DNA from: Bacteroidia bacterium
Lineage (GTDB): Bacteria > Bacteroidota > Bacteroidia > NS11-12g > UBA955
Reading direction: 5' to 3'
Assembly (NCBI GenBank): GCA_023228875.1
Contig: JALOAG010000003.1
Span: 1-64,000, forward strand
Length of the DNA stretch: 64,000 bases
The notes beneath the pieces were generated by a model. It ran no database searches, was not told the origin of the DNA, and saw only the letters and a list, made by a program, of their open reading frames with translations. The translations under genes were made by a program, and so were the position numbers. Within the stretch, counting starts at the first letter, position 1; each line of letters begins with the position of its first letter. Below are positions 34,078-42,160 of this stretch, piece after piece.

Positions 34078-34893
34078 TCAACTTTTTTGACGTTTCCATA
34101 GATTATGTTCGGACAATTTTATTTTTTTGCCGAAGAAACGATTGGCTGCTTGCTCAAATGCAGTTGTGTAATCAGATACATAAAACTGGTGAGCTACAAT
34201 TTTTTTGTTACTATTTGCAAGATTTTGTTTCTCAATTATTTCTAATACTCTCATTGCAACCACATAAGCACTATTGATAATTTTAGTTTTACTCCCTATC
34301 AAAGTTTTGATTTCTTTTTCAATTAGCGGATAATGGGTACAAGCAAGCACAAGAGATTGCATACCGCGAAGCCGAGAGTTCTCTAAATATGCATTGATGA
34401 CAGCTTTGCTGATATTATTATTATAAAACCCTTCTTCAATCATGGGTGCCAGTAATGGTGTTGCCAGACTTTGAATGGTTTTGGAGGGTGCGATTGATTT
34501 GATATATTTTGGGAACACACCGGATTTAATGGTTCGTTTGGTGCCTATCAGTCCGATTTTTGAATTTTTGTCGTTTGCCAGATAATGTACAACAGGTTCA
34601 ATGACATTGATAACCGGTAAATCTTTAGGAATCCATTTTGTATAAGCATTGCCAATACTTGCTGAAGCAGAATTGCAAGCAATGACAATGAGTTTACATT
34701 TTTTCTCTACTAAGAATTGAATAATCTCTTTGCCATAGTTTCTAATGGCTTTGGCAGATTTGTCTCCATAAGGCAAATGGGCGGTGTCGCCAAAATATAT
34801 GATACTTTCATTGGGGAGTAGCTCAGATATAGCATTGGCGACTGTTAAGCCGCCAATACCTGAATCAAATATGCCAATTGGATTTGTTGACAA
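34078..34893 (-). CDS. murI: glutamate racemase MurI
   Basis: The 271-residue protein has IGIFDSGIGGLTV with the catalytic Asp and Ser at 10-11, Cys73 in IACNSAS and Cys185 in LVLACTHYPL, the two-cysteine racemase pair. FGDTAHLPYG is also present. It makes D-glutamate for peptidoglycan. It follows two ompH-like genes by 9 bp, a common arrangement in Bacteroidetes. Confidence 0.95.
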   Translation of the reverse strand: MSTNPIGIFDSGIGGLTVANAISELLPNESIIYFGDTAHLPYGDKSAKAIRNYGKEIIQFLVEKKCKLIVIACNSASASIGNAYTKWIPKDLPVINVIEPVVHYLANDKNSKIGLIGTKRTIKSGVFPKYIKSIAPSKTIQSLATPLLAPMIEEGFYNNNISKAVINAYLENSRLRGMQSLVLACTHYPLIEKEIKTLIGSKTKIINSAYVVAMRVLEIIEKQNLANSNKKIVAHQFYVSDYTTAFEQAANRFFGKKIKLSEHNLWKRQKS

Positions 34894-34902
34894 GATTGCT
34901 GA

Positions 34903-35520
34903 TTAATTGCCCAATGGATTTTTTGGAATAACTGGTGTGGTTTCATTGTCCCCACCTTCTTTTCTTTTTTTCTCAGACTCTTCTTTTGAAATTAATTTGA
35001 GTTTAGTGCGCACTAAATTCTCAATATCTTCCGCTTCGCGTTTGTAATGGAGAACAGAAGCATCTAAAATCATGGTATATCCTTTTTCTTTTGCAATTGC
35101 TTCGATTGCTTCATCAACTTTTTTTCTCAAAGGTGCCAAGAGTTCTTCTTGTTTGTTGGCTAATTTCTCTTCGTTTTCTCTTTGTTGGTATTGATAAATC
35201 TGTTGGAGTTGCTCAAGCGCATATTGCTCTAATTCAATCAGCCTTTTGTTTTGCTCACCGGATTCAATCTTTTTGCTTAACTCTGTTTGCTTTTTTAAAT
35301 AGTCATCTTCAATTTTCTTTAAATCTTCTTGTAACCCAAGGTAATAAGACATTAAGCTGTCGTTCATTGTTTTGTACTCAGGCAAATCCAAGACTACACT
35401 ACTATAGTTTAGATAGCCGATTTTTACACTTTGTGCATTCACACCAAGCAATGCGGTTGCCATAAAAACAAATAGTATGGTCCCGTTTAAAATACTTCTT
35501 CTCATATATTTTTTAATCAT
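34903..35520 (-). CDS. OmpH/Skp family periplasmic chaperone, copy 2
   Basis: The 205-residue protein has a signal peptide ending NAQ, then VKIGYLNYSSVVLDLPEYKTM, the Skp start strand. A long charged coiled coil follows (about residues 60-130), and YTMILDASVLHY closes the core. The tail is Lys/Glu-rich and ends KNPLGN. Skp-type trimers hold unfolded outer-membrane proteins. It lies 3 bp after the first OmpH gene and 9 bp before murI. Confidence 0.9.
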   Translation of the reverse strand: MIKKYMRRSILNGTILFVFMATALLGVNAQSVKIGYLNYSSVVLDLPEYKTMNDSLMSYYLGLQEDLKKIEDDYLKKQTELSKKIESGEQNKRLIELEQYALEQLQQIYQYQQRENEEKLANKQEELLAPLRKKVDEAIEAIAKEKGYTMILDASVLHYKREAEDIENLVRTKLKLISKEESEKKRKEGGDNETTPVIPKNPLGN

Positions 35521-35523
35521 TTT

Positions 35524-36042
35524 TTACTTTGTAATTCCCAATTCTTCCAATACGTTGTCGCTTAAATCATATTTTGGGTCTGTTATCAAGACTACCATGT
35601 TTCCTGCAATGTCAAAAACGAAATCATAAGCTCCATCTTTTGCCACAGATTGAATGGCTTTGAAAACTTTGTCTTGAATGGGTTTGATTAGTTCTTGGCG
35701 TTTTCTGAAAAGTTCACCTTCTTGTCCGAATTTTTCTGTTTCAAATTTTTTAATTTCGGTTTCCATGTTCACAATTTCTTGCTCTCTTTCTTTCTTTTGG
35801 TCTTTTGTTAGTAATGGTTCTTCCGCTTTATATTCTCTGAATTTGCGATCTAATTCTGCATATTTTTTATCAATCTCGGCTTGCCAATCGGCTGAATATT
35901 CATCTAAATGTTTTTGTGCTGAGCGATATTCAGGCATTTTGCCTAAAATGTATTCGGTATCTACATAACCGAACTTTTGCTTTTGTGAAAATGCAGTTGT
36001 TGACAATAAAAATGCAAATACGACTAAGAGCAGGTGTTTCAT
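35524..36042 (-). CDS. OmpH/Skp family periplasmic chaperone, copy 1
   Basis: The 172-residue protein has a signal peptide ending AFSQ, KFGYVDTEYILGKMPEY, a central charged coiled coil, and YDFVFDIAGNMVVLITDP. It belongs to the Skp/OmpH family that escorts outer-membrane proteins to the BAM complex. In this phylum a bamA gene often precedes the pair; here a YdcF-like gene does instead. Confidence 0.92.
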   Translation of the reverse strand: MKHLLLVVFAFLLSTTAFSQKQKFGYVDTEYILGKMPEYRSAQKHLDEYSADWQAEIDKKYAELDRKFREYKAEEPLLTKDQKKEREQEIVNMETEIKKFETEKFGQEGELFRKRQELIKPIQDKVFKAIQSVAKDGAYDFVFDIAGNMVVLITDPKYDLSDNVLEELGITK

Positions 36043-36133
36043 AATTTATTTTGTTTTAAGTGAATAAACCAAATTGCATACCAATTTTTGAGCGGGCAAA
36101 TTTATTCTTTTTTTATATTGTGCCAAGATAGCA

Positions 36134-36898
36134 TTACAAATACCCTTGCAGTTTATATACCAATGTTCCTAACCATTCTTTGATGAGTAGTTCCCATTTT
36201 TGGAAGTTTCTGGCATTAGGGATAATAACCGTGTCTATATTGTAATTTCGTATGGGTTCAAATAAGAAATGTGTAGGGAAGGGTTCTGGCTCAAAACCTG
36301 CTTTACGAAACACTTTCATTGCTCGACCCATGTGAAATGCAGAAGTTACGAGTAAAATCTTGGGGTTGTTGATGCCAATGAGTTCTTTTGTGTATTGAGC
36401 ATTTTCAAAGGTGTTCTTAGACTTTGTTTCTATAAATAATCCCTGTGTCCTAAATTGTCCTTCTTTCAGATATTCTTCTACAAGTTTTGATTCTTTTACA
36501 TTGGGTTTTGTAAGACTGCCGCTGCCTCCGGATATGACAAGTGTACTAATCTGACCGGATTGAAATAATTTAAGAATTTGCAAAAAACGATCAGAGGATT
36601 CTGCAAATGATGTACGATTTAAGTCTTCATCTTTAAAACAAAAGCCACCGAGCAACACGGCTGTATCAGGATATTTTGTGTGTTCTTTAGCAATATTGCG
36701 CCATTTTTTTTCGGTTAATACGCCCACTTCGTTTACAATCACACCGTTCCCCAAAACGAATACCAATATGATTGCGGAAAAAATCAACCGTTTGCGCTTA
36801 ATAAGGTTCTTGGTCGCAAGGCTCCACAGTAGTAAGACAAGTATCCAGAAGAAAGGATTGAGTAAAAAATTCAGAATTTTACTAAAGACGAAAAACAT
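36134..36898 (-). CDS. YdcF/ElyC family membrane protein (DUF218)
   Basis: The 254-residue protein starts with two hydrophobic segments (about residues 1-55). It then has the DUF218 domain: YPDTAVLLGGFCF, FLQILKLFQSGQISTLVISGGSGS, ESKNTFENAQYTKELI and ILLVTSAFHMGRAMKVFRKAGFEPEPFPTHF. Members such as ElyC and SanA affect cell-envelope integrity; the catalytic activity is not established. It stands on its own upstream of the ompH genes. Confidence 0.88.
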   Translation of the reverse strand: MFFVFSKILNFLLNPFFWILVLLLWSLATKNLIKRKRLIFSAIILVFVLGNGVIVNEVGVLTEKKWRNIAKEHTKYPDTAVLLGGFCFKDEDLNRTSFAESSDRFLQILKLFQSGQISTLVISGGSGSLTKPNVKESKLVEEYLKEGQFRTQGLFIETKSKNTFENAQYTKELIGINNPKILLVTSAFHMGRAMKVFRKAGFEPEPFPTHFLFEPIRNYNIDTVIIPNARNFQKWELLIKEWLGTLVYKLQGYL

Positions 36899-36940
36899 GT
36901 CAGAAAGGTTTAACGATGCAAAAATAAAGAAAAGACGTGG

Positions 36941-37407
36941 CTAATCTTTTGACGTAAATACATCATTGATTATATCCAATTCAAACCCTTTGTCCATGAG
37001 TGTTTGGATTATCTTTTGTTTCTTTTGCCAGTCTTTTACTCCCACACCTTTATGTCTTATTGAAAGTTTCTCAACCCAATCTTTTAGTGTCTTTTCATAT
37101 AAATCAGGGTCAATTTCTTTCAGACTGATTTTGATATTTCTGTCGCTAATTTTTTTTTTTTTAGTTCTCTGATAATTTTAAGTCTGCCCCATTTCTTTTG
37201 TCGGAATTTCCCTCCGCAATATGCACGCGCAAAGCGTTCTTCATTCAAAAAATTACTTTGGATGAGTTTAGTAATTATTTCCTCAACATCGTCTGCTCCA
37301 AGACCGAAAGTGTATAATTTTGACCGAACTTCTTCATGACACCTTTCTTGGTAGGCGCAATATTTTTCAATTTTCTTAAGTGCAGATGCAGGAGTGAGTT
37401 TTTTCAT
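36941..37407 (-). pseudogene. recX: recX, split by a frameshift at an A13 tract
   Basis: The first 95 codons encode KIEKYCAYQERCHEEVRSKLY, DVEEIITKLIQSNFLNEERFARAYCGGKFRQKKWG and IIRELKKKK, which is clear RecX. The frame then closes at 37120. A run of 13 A residues (minus strand, 37150-37162) lies exactly at the break. Adding one A, or removing two, joins it to ISDRNIKISLKEIDPDLYEK, WVEKLSIRHKGVGV and a stop at 36941, giving a protein of about 155 residues, the usual RecX length. RecX inhibits or modulates RecA. The gene could be a pseudogene, use polymerase slippage on the A run, or contain a homopolymer read error. Confidence 0.85.
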
Positions 37408-37584
37408 TTAATAGAGGCAAAGGTAGTATTTGCTCAATATGGTTTCAGGATTTATGAGCGCATTTTATGAGTATGCAATCATGTTTGAAAGACTCTTTTT
37501 TAATAAAATATTGTGGTAACAGAATTTATTTTGAACTATAATATTGTTTCAAATATTTGATAATCAGTAATATGAATGCTGTTT

Positions 37585-37598
37585 ATGATAATTGTCAT
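37585..37598. promoter_or_regulatory. Crp/Fnr-like palindrome before the nitrite operon
   Basis: ATGATAATTGTCAT is a near-perfect dyad (one mismatched pair) 89 bp before the ATG at 37674. Its size and A/T-rich centre resemble Crp/Fnr-family operators that control denitrification genes. This is inference from symmetry and context only. Confidence 0.35.
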
Positions 37599-37673
37599 AT
37601 AACAATATGATAAGCATCATTGCACACATCAATAATTCAACTCACTTTTGAAGGTGATTTCATTACATATAAA

Positions 37674-39026
37674 ATGAACGTTATGCACCTTAATTTTAAA
37701 CATATTCTTTTCGCTGTTTCATCGGCATTGTTTTTTTCTTTTCCTTGTACAAATGCACAATCAAATCAACCGGTGTCCAATACGCTAAAAATATCCTATC
37801 AAATGCGCCCAAGACTTGAATTTCGTGATGGTGCTTTTACTCCAATAGCAAAAAACATAAGACCGGCAGCGTTAGTTACACAACGTGATAGGTTGAAAAT
37901 TGATTATTCTTATCAAGATATCTTAAGTGTTAGAATTGCGCCACAAGTTGTAAGTATTTGGGGGCAAGCGAACATGGTACAAGGTGCTGAAATGAATGGA
38001 AATCAAATTTCGATGTTTGAATCATGGGCTAACTTAAAACTTGCAGAGAATTGGAATATACAATTTGGTCGGCAGGTGATTTCGCTTGATGATGAGCGTT
38101 TTTTTGGTGAGTTGGATTGGGCGCAAGGAGGAAGAGCGCATGATGCTTTTGGAATCTTCTATAAAAATGACAAGTTAGAAGCAAAGGGTTATTTTGCATT
38201 TAACCAAAATTACAAAGCATTGTATGGTAATAATCTGAGCAATCCGGTAGGCAATTTTTACAACACAACAGATGCTTTTCCTTACAAGACTATGCAAACT
38301 TTATGGGCGGTTCTCCCAATCAATGAAACAATAAAAATTACTGCTTTAGCTACTAATTTAGGTTTTCAGAATGTAATCATTGGGTTGCCTGCTTCCAAAA
38401 CTAAATTTATGCAGACTTTTGGTTTGAATTTTTTTGAAAAAGGCAAAACCCTCAGTTTTACTGCATCTGCATATTTTCAAACAGGAGATAAGTTAAGCGC
38501 GTATTTAGGTTCTGTAAGTGCAGATTATTTGTTAAACAATCATTGGAAGTTAGGCTTAGGAAGTGATTATTTAAGCGGAAATGATGTTGGATATACCAAT
38601 GCCGAGAATCATGCATTCAACCCTTTGTTTAATACAGGACATAAGTTCTATGGTTTTATTGATTATTTCTATGCCGGCAATCCTCATGGTGGAGCCGGTT
38701 TGTCAGATAACTATGCTAGATTAAACTATAAATCAGACAAAGGTTTCTCATTTGATTTGGCGCTACATCAGTTTTTTACCCCAAATAAGGTAAGAGTGCT
38801 TCTTGAAGAATATGAAGCAAATTTGGGACAGGAATTAGATATCACTTTATCATACAAAATCAATGATTTTGTTAATCTGATAGGTGGATATTCATTGCTT
38901 CTCAACACCAACACCTTGAATGTGCTCAAATCTGCTCCCAATGCAAGAGGATATCAACAATGGGGATGGATGTCGCTCAATATTAACCCAACACTTTTTA
39001 AAACAAATTTTAACTCAAATAAATAA
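37674..39026 (+). CDS. alginate-export-family porin
   Basis: The 450-residue protein has a signal peptide ending TNAQ. It then has ISYQMRPRLEFRDGAF, QRDRLKIDYSYQDILSVRIAPQVV, WANLKLAENWNIQFGRQVISLDDERFFG and further amphipathic strands, the pattern of Alginate_exp 18-strand porins. I start it at the ATG at 37674; a TTG at 37620 would add 18 unlikely residues before the signal peptide. In Bacteroidetes these porins often accompany nitrite or denitrification genes, and it is 5 bp from nirK here. It may admit nitrite or another small anion, which is inference. Confidence 0.85.
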   Translation: MNVMHLNFKHILFAVSSALFFSFPCTNAQSNQPVSNTLKISYQMRPRLEFRDGAFTPIAKNIRPAALVTQRDRLKIDYSYQDILSVRIAPQVVSIWGQANMVQGAEMNGNQISMFESWANLKLAENWNIQFGRQVISLDDERFFGELDWAQGGRAHDAFGIFYKNDKLEAKGYFAFNQNYKALYGNNLSNPVGNFYNTTDAFPYKTMQTLWAVLPINETIKITALATNLGFQNVIIGLPASKTKFMQTFGLNFFEKGKTLSFTASAYFQTGDKLSAYLGSVSADYLLNNHWKLGLGSDYLSGNDVGYTNAENHAFNPLFNTGHKFYGFIDYFYAGNPHGGAGLSDNYARLNYKSDKGFSFDLALHQFFTPNKVRVLLEEYEANLGQELDITLSYKINDFVNLIGGYSLLLNTNTLNVLKSAPNARGYQQWGWMSLNINPTLFKTNFNSNK

Positions 39027-39031
39027 ATAGT

Positions 39032-40069
39032 ATGAACAAGAAACAATTTATGATTGGTGCAGTAGTCTCAATGACTTTTGCACTATGGAGCTGTAGCCCG
39101 AATACAGGCAACACTTCGCAAAACAAAAACAAAGCTATTGACATGGAAGCAACCGGAGATTTTGAAGTTGCTGAAATCACAGCTGCTCCTAATGTACCTG
39201 CTCCTGTTGGTAAAAGAGGTCCTAAAAAGTTGATTATTAACCTTGAAACAACAGAAATAGAATCCATCATTGCAGATACCTTTAGCTATACTTTCTGGAC
39301 TTTTAATAATATTGTACCCGGAAGTTTTATCAGAGTGAGAGAAGGAGATGAAATTCAATTGAATTTGAAAAATGCTGAAAACAGTATTCTTCCGCACAAT
39401 ATTGACTTACACGCAGTCAATGGTCCCGGTGGAGGAGCTGAAGCAACATTTGCATCTCCGGGTCAAGAAGCCAGTTTCACATTTAAAGCCCTTAATCCGG
39501 GACTTTATGTGTATCATTGTGCCGCACCTCCTGTTCCACAACACATTGGAAATGGTATGTATGGTTTGATTTTAGTTGAGCCGGAAGGCGGTCTTGAGCC
39601 TGTTGACAAAGAATTCTACATTATGCAAGGAGAGTTTTATGCTAAGACTTCTTCAAGAAGCAGTAAGTTGTTAGAATTTGATAATGATAAGGGCAATGAT
39701 GAGAATCCAACTTATGTCTTATTCAACGGTAAAAAAGGCTCTATGTTAGGTCCAAATATGTTAGAAGCTAAGGTGGGAGACAAGATCCGTCTTTTTATTG
39801 GAAATGGTGGTCCAAACTTGGTTTCTTCTTTCCACGTCATCGGTGAAATTTTTGATAATGTTTATACCGAAGGTGGCAGTACTGTAACTCATAACGTGCA
39901 AACAACTTTGATTCCTGCTGGTGGAGCAACTATCGTTGAATTTACTGTTGAGGTTCCCGGTGAATACAATATCGTTGACCACTCTCTTTCTAGAACTTTC
40001 AACAAAGGTGCTCTAGGTAAAATCAAAGTTACCGGTGAACAAAATCCTAAGGTTTTCAAAAAGAACTAA
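39032..40069 (+). CDS. nirK: copper nitrite reductase NirK, lipoprotein
   Basis: The 345-residue protein reduces nitrite to nitric oxide. Two cupredoxin domains carry the ligands. Type 1 copper uses His122, Cys163, His171 and Met176 (HNIDLH, YHCAAPPVPQHIGNGM). Type 2 copper uses His127, His162 and probably His317 (IVDHSL). Catalytic Asp125 and His268 (SFHVIGE) are also present. A lipobox LWSC places Cys21 as the acylated residue, so the enzyme is probably anchored in the envelope rather than free in the periplasm. It is second in an operon with a porin, nirV and a SCO-type chaperone. Confidence 0.95.
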   Translation: MNKKQFMIGAVVSMTFALWSCSPNTGNTSQNKNKAIDMEATGDFEVAEITAAPNVPAPVGKRGPKKLIINLETTEIESIIADTFSYTFWTFNNIVPGSFIRVREGDEIQLNLKNAENSILPHNIDLHAVNGPGGGAEATFASPGQEASFTFKALNPGLYVYHCAAPPVPQHIGNGMYGLILVEPEGGLEPVDKEFYIMQGEFYAKTSSRSSKLLEFDNDKGNDENPTYVLFNGKKGSMLGPNMLEAKVGDKIRLFIGNGGPNLVSSFHVIGEIFDNVYTEGGSTVTHNVQTTLIPAGGATIVEFTVEVPGEYNIVDHSLSRTFNKGALGKIKVTGEQNPKVFKKN

Positions 40070-40084
40070 ACTGAAAATAATTTA

Positions 40085-40930
40085 ATGTATAAGTATCTCG
40101 GTGTTATCTTCCTTGCTTTCGTTCTGATTTCATGTAATAAAAATGAAACACAGGTAACTGTGGCGAATGAAAGCAAGGAACCGGATACTATCAAACCTGT
40201 TGAAGTAGATGTGAAAATGGTCTATATTCTCGGTGGGGAATATTTGCCTTTTTATGGAGATGACAGTGTGTTAGTTGATGTCAAGCCCTTTTACCTTGAT
40301 GAAAGACCTGTAACTAACAAAGAATTTTTGGCTTTTGTAACCGCCAACCCGCAATGGCGAAAGTCTGCTGTCAAACGTGTGTATGCGGATAGTAATTATT
40401 TGAAATATTGGGTTTCTGATTTGGAATTGCCACCCGGTGCAAACCCTGATGCGCCCGTTTGTAATGTCTCTTGGTTTGCTGCAAAATGGTTTGCAGAGAG
40501 TGTTGGCAAAAGGCTGCCTACCCTTGATGAATGGGAATTTGTTGCAATGGCAGATGCAGATACTCCCAACGCAAGACGAAAACCTTCTTACTCTGATTAT
40601 ATTGTTGACTTATATTTAGTCAAAGATAAACATCTGAACCCTGTCAAACAGAGTGCACCAAATTATTGGGGTGTTTACAATATGTTTGATTTGATATGGG
40701 AATGGACCGATGATTTTAACTCTATTTTAGTTACCGGAGATTCACGAACCGGTCAATATGATGATAAAGGGTTGTTTTGTGCAGGTGCAGCCACAAACTC
40801 AACCGATGTAATGAATTATGCTGCCTTTATGCGCTTTGGCTTGAGAACTTCACTCAAAGCTCGCTATACTGTTGCCAATCTTGGTTTTAGATGTGCCAAA
40901 GATGCCCCTATTGAAAATCCGAATAAATGA
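40085..40930 (+). CDS. nirV: NirV-like formylglycine-generating-enzyme domain protein
   Basis: The 281-residue lipoprotein (lipobox LISC) has the SUMF1/FGE-sulfatase fold: VYILGGEYLPFYGDD, VKPFYLDERPVTNKEFLAFV, APVCNVSWFAAKWFAESVGKRLPTLDEWEFVAMAD, WGVYNMFDLIWEWTDDF and a final GFRCAKD. NirV is the name for this type of protein encoded next to nirK. Its biochemical role is not known. It starts 15 bp after nirK and overlaps the SCO gene by 4 bp. Confidence 0.88.
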   Translation: MYKYLGVIFLAFVLISCNKNETQVTVANESKEPDTIKPVEVDVKMVYILGGEYLPFYGDDSVLVDVKPFYLDERPVTNKEFLAFVTANPQWRKSAVKRVYADSNYLKYWVSDLELPPGANPDAPVCNVSWFAAKWFAESVGKRLPTLDEWEFVAMADADTPNARRKPSYSDYIVDLYLVKDKHLNPVKQSAPNYWGVYNMFDLIWEWTDDFNSILVTGDSRTGQYDDKGLFCAGAATNSTDVMNYAAFMRFGLRTSLKARYTVANLGFRCAKDAPIENPNK

Positions 40931-41505
40931 TGAAATATCTTAGCTTTTTAGTTGTAATCTTATCTTTGTTTGCTTGTTCTGAAAAGAAGAACAATACCGG
41001 AGAAATTCCCTCAGACTCAATATTTAACTTATCATCACAATGGCAAAATCAGCATGGTGAAAATCTCATGCTTAAAGATTTGCAACGCAAAACACTGGTT
41101 GTGGTAATGATTTATACGCAGTGCAAAGCTGCTTGCCCAATTTTGGTTGCCAAAATGAAACAAATTGAATCTAAAATCAATCCAAAACTGATTGAAGATG
41201 TATCTTTAGTATTGGTTTCAATCGATCCGGAGTTTGATACACCTGAACAATTGAACAAGTTTGCCAAGAAAAACAATATGGAAGCGAAACAATGGGTTTT
41301 CCTTCGTTCAAATGAACTTGCAACACAAGAATTTGCAAATGTTTTGTCAATGAAATACAAGAAAATTGATCCTATTGATTTCTCTCACTCCAACATTATC
41401 ACTGTATTTGACCCAAGAGGCAAAATGGTTAGCCAAGAAGAGGGTACGGAAATTAATGTAGAGAAAATCGCTACCACAGTCAATGAGACTGCTATGAAAG
41501 GGTGA
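40927..41505 (+). CDS. SCO1/SenC family copper chaperone, lipoprotein
   Basis: The 192-residue protein has a lipobox with Cys17, then a thioredoxin-like fold. Copper ligands are Cys66 and Cys70 in TQCKAACPIL and His154 in DFSHSN. It probably delivers copper to NirK, matching its place as the last gene of the operon. The start is in a 4-bp ATGA overlap with nirV. Confidence 0.92.
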   Translation: MMKYLSFLVVILSLFACSEKKNNTGEIPSDSIFNLSSQWQNQHGENLMLKDLQRKTLVVVMIYTQCKAACPILVAKMKQIESKINPKLIEDVSLVLVSIDPEFDTPEQLNKFAKKNNMEAKQWVFLRSNELATQEFANVLSMKYKKIDPIDFSHSNIITVFDPRGKMVSQEEGTEINVEKIATTVNETAMKG

Positions 41506-41521
41506 GTTGCGCCTGTGTTTC

Positions 41522-42133
41522 TTATAATACTACACTCTTATAATTTTCAGCATTTAAAAAAGAAAGATAATTGGGCAGCAGTGCTCTCAAATTCTTTTCC
41601 GCTTTTAATGAATCATGAAAAACAACAATATGTCCTGGAATGGTCTTTTTGGTTAGTATCTTTAATGCTTTGGCAACATTCAGATTGGGATAAAAATCTC
41701 CTGTCAACAAAGACCACATGATAATTTCATATTCTTTATGTAATAATTGCGTTTGTGATTTGGTAATTCTGCCATAAGGAGGTCTAAACAAATTGCTGTT
41801 TACTAACGCACGGCATTTGGCAATATTAGTAATATACTCATCACATTCTGTTTTCCATCCTTTTAGATGATTGTAGGTGTGGTTGCCTACTCTATGCCCT
41901 TCGTTGAGGATTTGAGCATAAATTTCAGGGTATTTGTTTACGTTGTCCCCTACACAAAAAAAGGTAGCTTTAAAGTTGTATTTGCGCAGTTGTTCCAATA
42001 CCCATGGTGTAATGGAAAGGTGAGGACCATCATCAAAAGTGAGGAAGACTTCTTGTCCTGAAACTGTTCTCCGCCATGTGTAACTGAGAAAAATTTTGTC
42101 TATGGCTTTAGGAACAATTTGAGGATAGAGCAT
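41522..42133 (-). CDS. polysaccharide deacetylase (NodB domain)
   Basis: The 203-residue protein has the NodB homology motifs VFLTFDDGPH (two metal-site Asp residues), HRVGNHTYNH (metal His pair), FRPPYGRI and IVVFHDS. It removes acetyl groups from GlcNAc in peptidoglycan or an exopolysaccharide. I see no export signal. It is convergent with the nitrite operon and lies 27 bp after the peptide transporter gene on its own strand. Confidence 0.9.
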   Translation of the reverse strand: MLYPQIVPKAIDKIFLSYTWRRTVSGQEVFLTFDDGPHLSITPWVLEQLRKYNFKATFFCVGDNVNKYPEIYAQILNEGHRVGNHTYNHLKGWKTECDEYITNIAKCRALVNSNLFRPPYGRITKSQTQLLHKEYEIIMWSLLTGDFYPNLNVAKALKILTKKTIPGHIVVFHDSLKAEKNLRALLPNYLSFLNAENYKSVVL

Positions 42134-42160
42134 GGAAGAGTATTTTTTGAGTTACTTTTT

